Below are positions 4,829 through 5,428 of a DNA stretch of 5,428 nt, piece after piece. Position numbers and translations under genes: made by a program. Source of the DNA: Clostridiales bacterium (GTDB taxonomy: Bacteria > Bacillota > Clostridia > Oscillospirales > Oscillospiraceae); NCBI GenBank assembly GCA_019421975.1, contig JAHZEE010000109.1, positions 1 through 5,428 on the forward strand. The letters are read 5' to 3'. Below the pieces are notes generated by a model that saw only the letters and a program-made list of their open reading frames with translations, made no database searches and was not told where the DNA came from. Position 1 is the first letter of the stretch. The number at the start of each line of letters is the position of its first letter.

Positions 4829-5428
4829 CTAGTATAGCGCCTGCTCCAGCGCCGCAAACCGGCGCTCCCCCGCCTGCGCAACCAGGTGTGCCAGGTTCTG
4901 CTCTGAGTGCTCCACCTCTCTGGAGAAATTGGTCAGCCTCCAGACCGGAGGGCATTCTGCCATCTGACTGAGCAGCAGATCGCTCAGCACCCCGCCCCGG
5001 ACACGGGGCGCCAGGCAGCCATCGTTGACTGCTTTGAGGAAGTAGCGGTAGAGATAGTAGACCATAAAATGCTCCCGCTGCCAATCCGGAACAGGCGCTG
5101 CCGGTTCCCGTTCTTTTAATTGAAGCAGCTGCTCGTGCCAGCACTGCCGAAGCGGCTCCATCTCCAAAAACAGCGTGCGGATCTGTCCAAGAAGCTCTGC
5201 CCGCTTTTCTCCCCCCTGCGGGCAGCTCTTCACCAGTCCCCTGCGGGAGTTTCCATCTTTGAATGTCCGGCACGCATCTCTTCCCCGCGCCAGATCGCCG
5301 TGATCCAGATCGGCCTGGAGCCGGTCTGCAAACGCCAGAAGCAGCGCCAACCGCCGCTCCCAGGGCAGCGTGCGGTCCTGTACCACTTCCAACGCCGTCT
5401 GTCGCGCGCTGCGCAGCAGCACAAACTG
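4829..5428 (-). CDS. FliB-like protein (flagellin lysine-N-methylase family), C-terminal part, cut by window edge
   Basis: The frame is open to the right edge, giving the last 199 residues. The N-terminal cysteine-rich, metal-binding part of FliB proteins would lie outside. What is visible fits the FliB C-terminal half: an opening run of small and leucine-rich helices (LPWERRLALLLAFADRLQ), then HFMVYYLYRYFLKAV at 5027-5071, and FSREVEHSEQNL at 4892-4927, which matches the (Y/F)S-(K/R)E-(V/I)EHSE-(E/Q)NL signature I know from Clostridia FliB proteins. FliB methylates lysines of flagellin in Salmonella. In non-motile Firmicutes the homologues have no proven role, and no flagellar gene is in the window. 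The stop is TAG at 4829-4831. A GTG at 5422 is an internal codon rather than a likely start. The assignment is from remembered family motifs. Confidence 0.68.
   Translation of the reverse strand, partial: QFVLLRSARQTALEVVQDRTLPWERRLALLLAFADRLQADLDHGDLARGRDACRTFKDGNSRRGLVKSCPQGGEKRAELLGQIRTLFLEMEPLRQCWHEQLLQLKEREPAAPVPDWQREHFMVYYLYRYFLKAVNDGCLAPRVRGGVLSDLLLSQMAECPPVWRLTNFSREVEHSEQNLAHLVAQAGERRFAALEQALY

Noticed and set aside
4758..5424. Alternative minus-strand frames over the FliB-like gene
   Set aside because: Compositionally odd (Gly/Ala/Arg/Trp rich) and without family motifs; the 4829-5428 frame carries the FliB signature.
1..5428. CRISPR arrays, insertion sequences, toxin-antitoxin or phage-defence modules
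   Set aside because: No regularly spaced repeats, transposase, or defence-family protein was seen on either strand.

Overview
The window looks like chromosomal DNA from a low-GC-type Gram-positive lineage (Firmicutes/Clostridia), probably a gut Oscillospiraceae-like anaerobe. Base composition is moderate to high in G+C inside most genes and AT-rich between them. The evidence is strong AGGAGG-type ribosome sites, sigma-A style promoters (TTGACA/TATAAT), a CIRCE element, U-tailed intrinsic terminators, tRNA genes with encoded CCA, an ECF-transporter S component, a Mef-type exporter and a FliB-type protein typical of Clostridia. The taxonomic placement is inference.

Layout from left to right. 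At 1-458 (minus) is the N-terminal 152 residues of an AldB/ExaC-like aldehyde dehydrogenase, cut by the window edge. At 459-928 is a 470-bp control region with no convincing gene. It carries a leftward promoter for the dehydrogenase, an 18-bp near-match to a Rex (NADH-sensing repressor) operator, and a rightward promoter whose -35 box is embedded in a CIRCE (HrcA) operator. That promoter drives an HdeD-family (DUF308) membrane protein at 929-1477. A perfect bidirectional terminator (1484-1521) separates it from a convergent, AT-rich alpha/beta hydrolase (1580-2209, minus). At 2340-2457 are two adjoining, partly nested inverted repeats. They abut the 3' end of a tRNA-Leu(CAA) gene (2462-2546, minus), which is transcribed divergently from a tRNA-Leu(CAG) gene (2683-2770, plus). 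Each tRNA has its own promoter, and the second has a strong terminator.

The right half holds an ECF-transporter S component of unknown substrate (2912-3469, plus) with its own terminator, then a Mef(A)-like 12-TM major facilitator exporter (3576-4796, plus). A perfect bidirectional terminator (4795-4828) separates this from a convergent FliB-like (flagellin lysine-N-methylase family) gene, whose C-terminal 199 residues lie in the window.

This is mostly a set of single-gene units, each with its own terminator, rather than one pathway operon. I see no CRISPR array, phage module or clear new multi-gene system. The most interesting signals are regulatory: heat-shock control of an HdeD protein, possible redox control of the dehydrogenase in the same intergenic region, and the structured repeat beside the tRNA-Leu gene.
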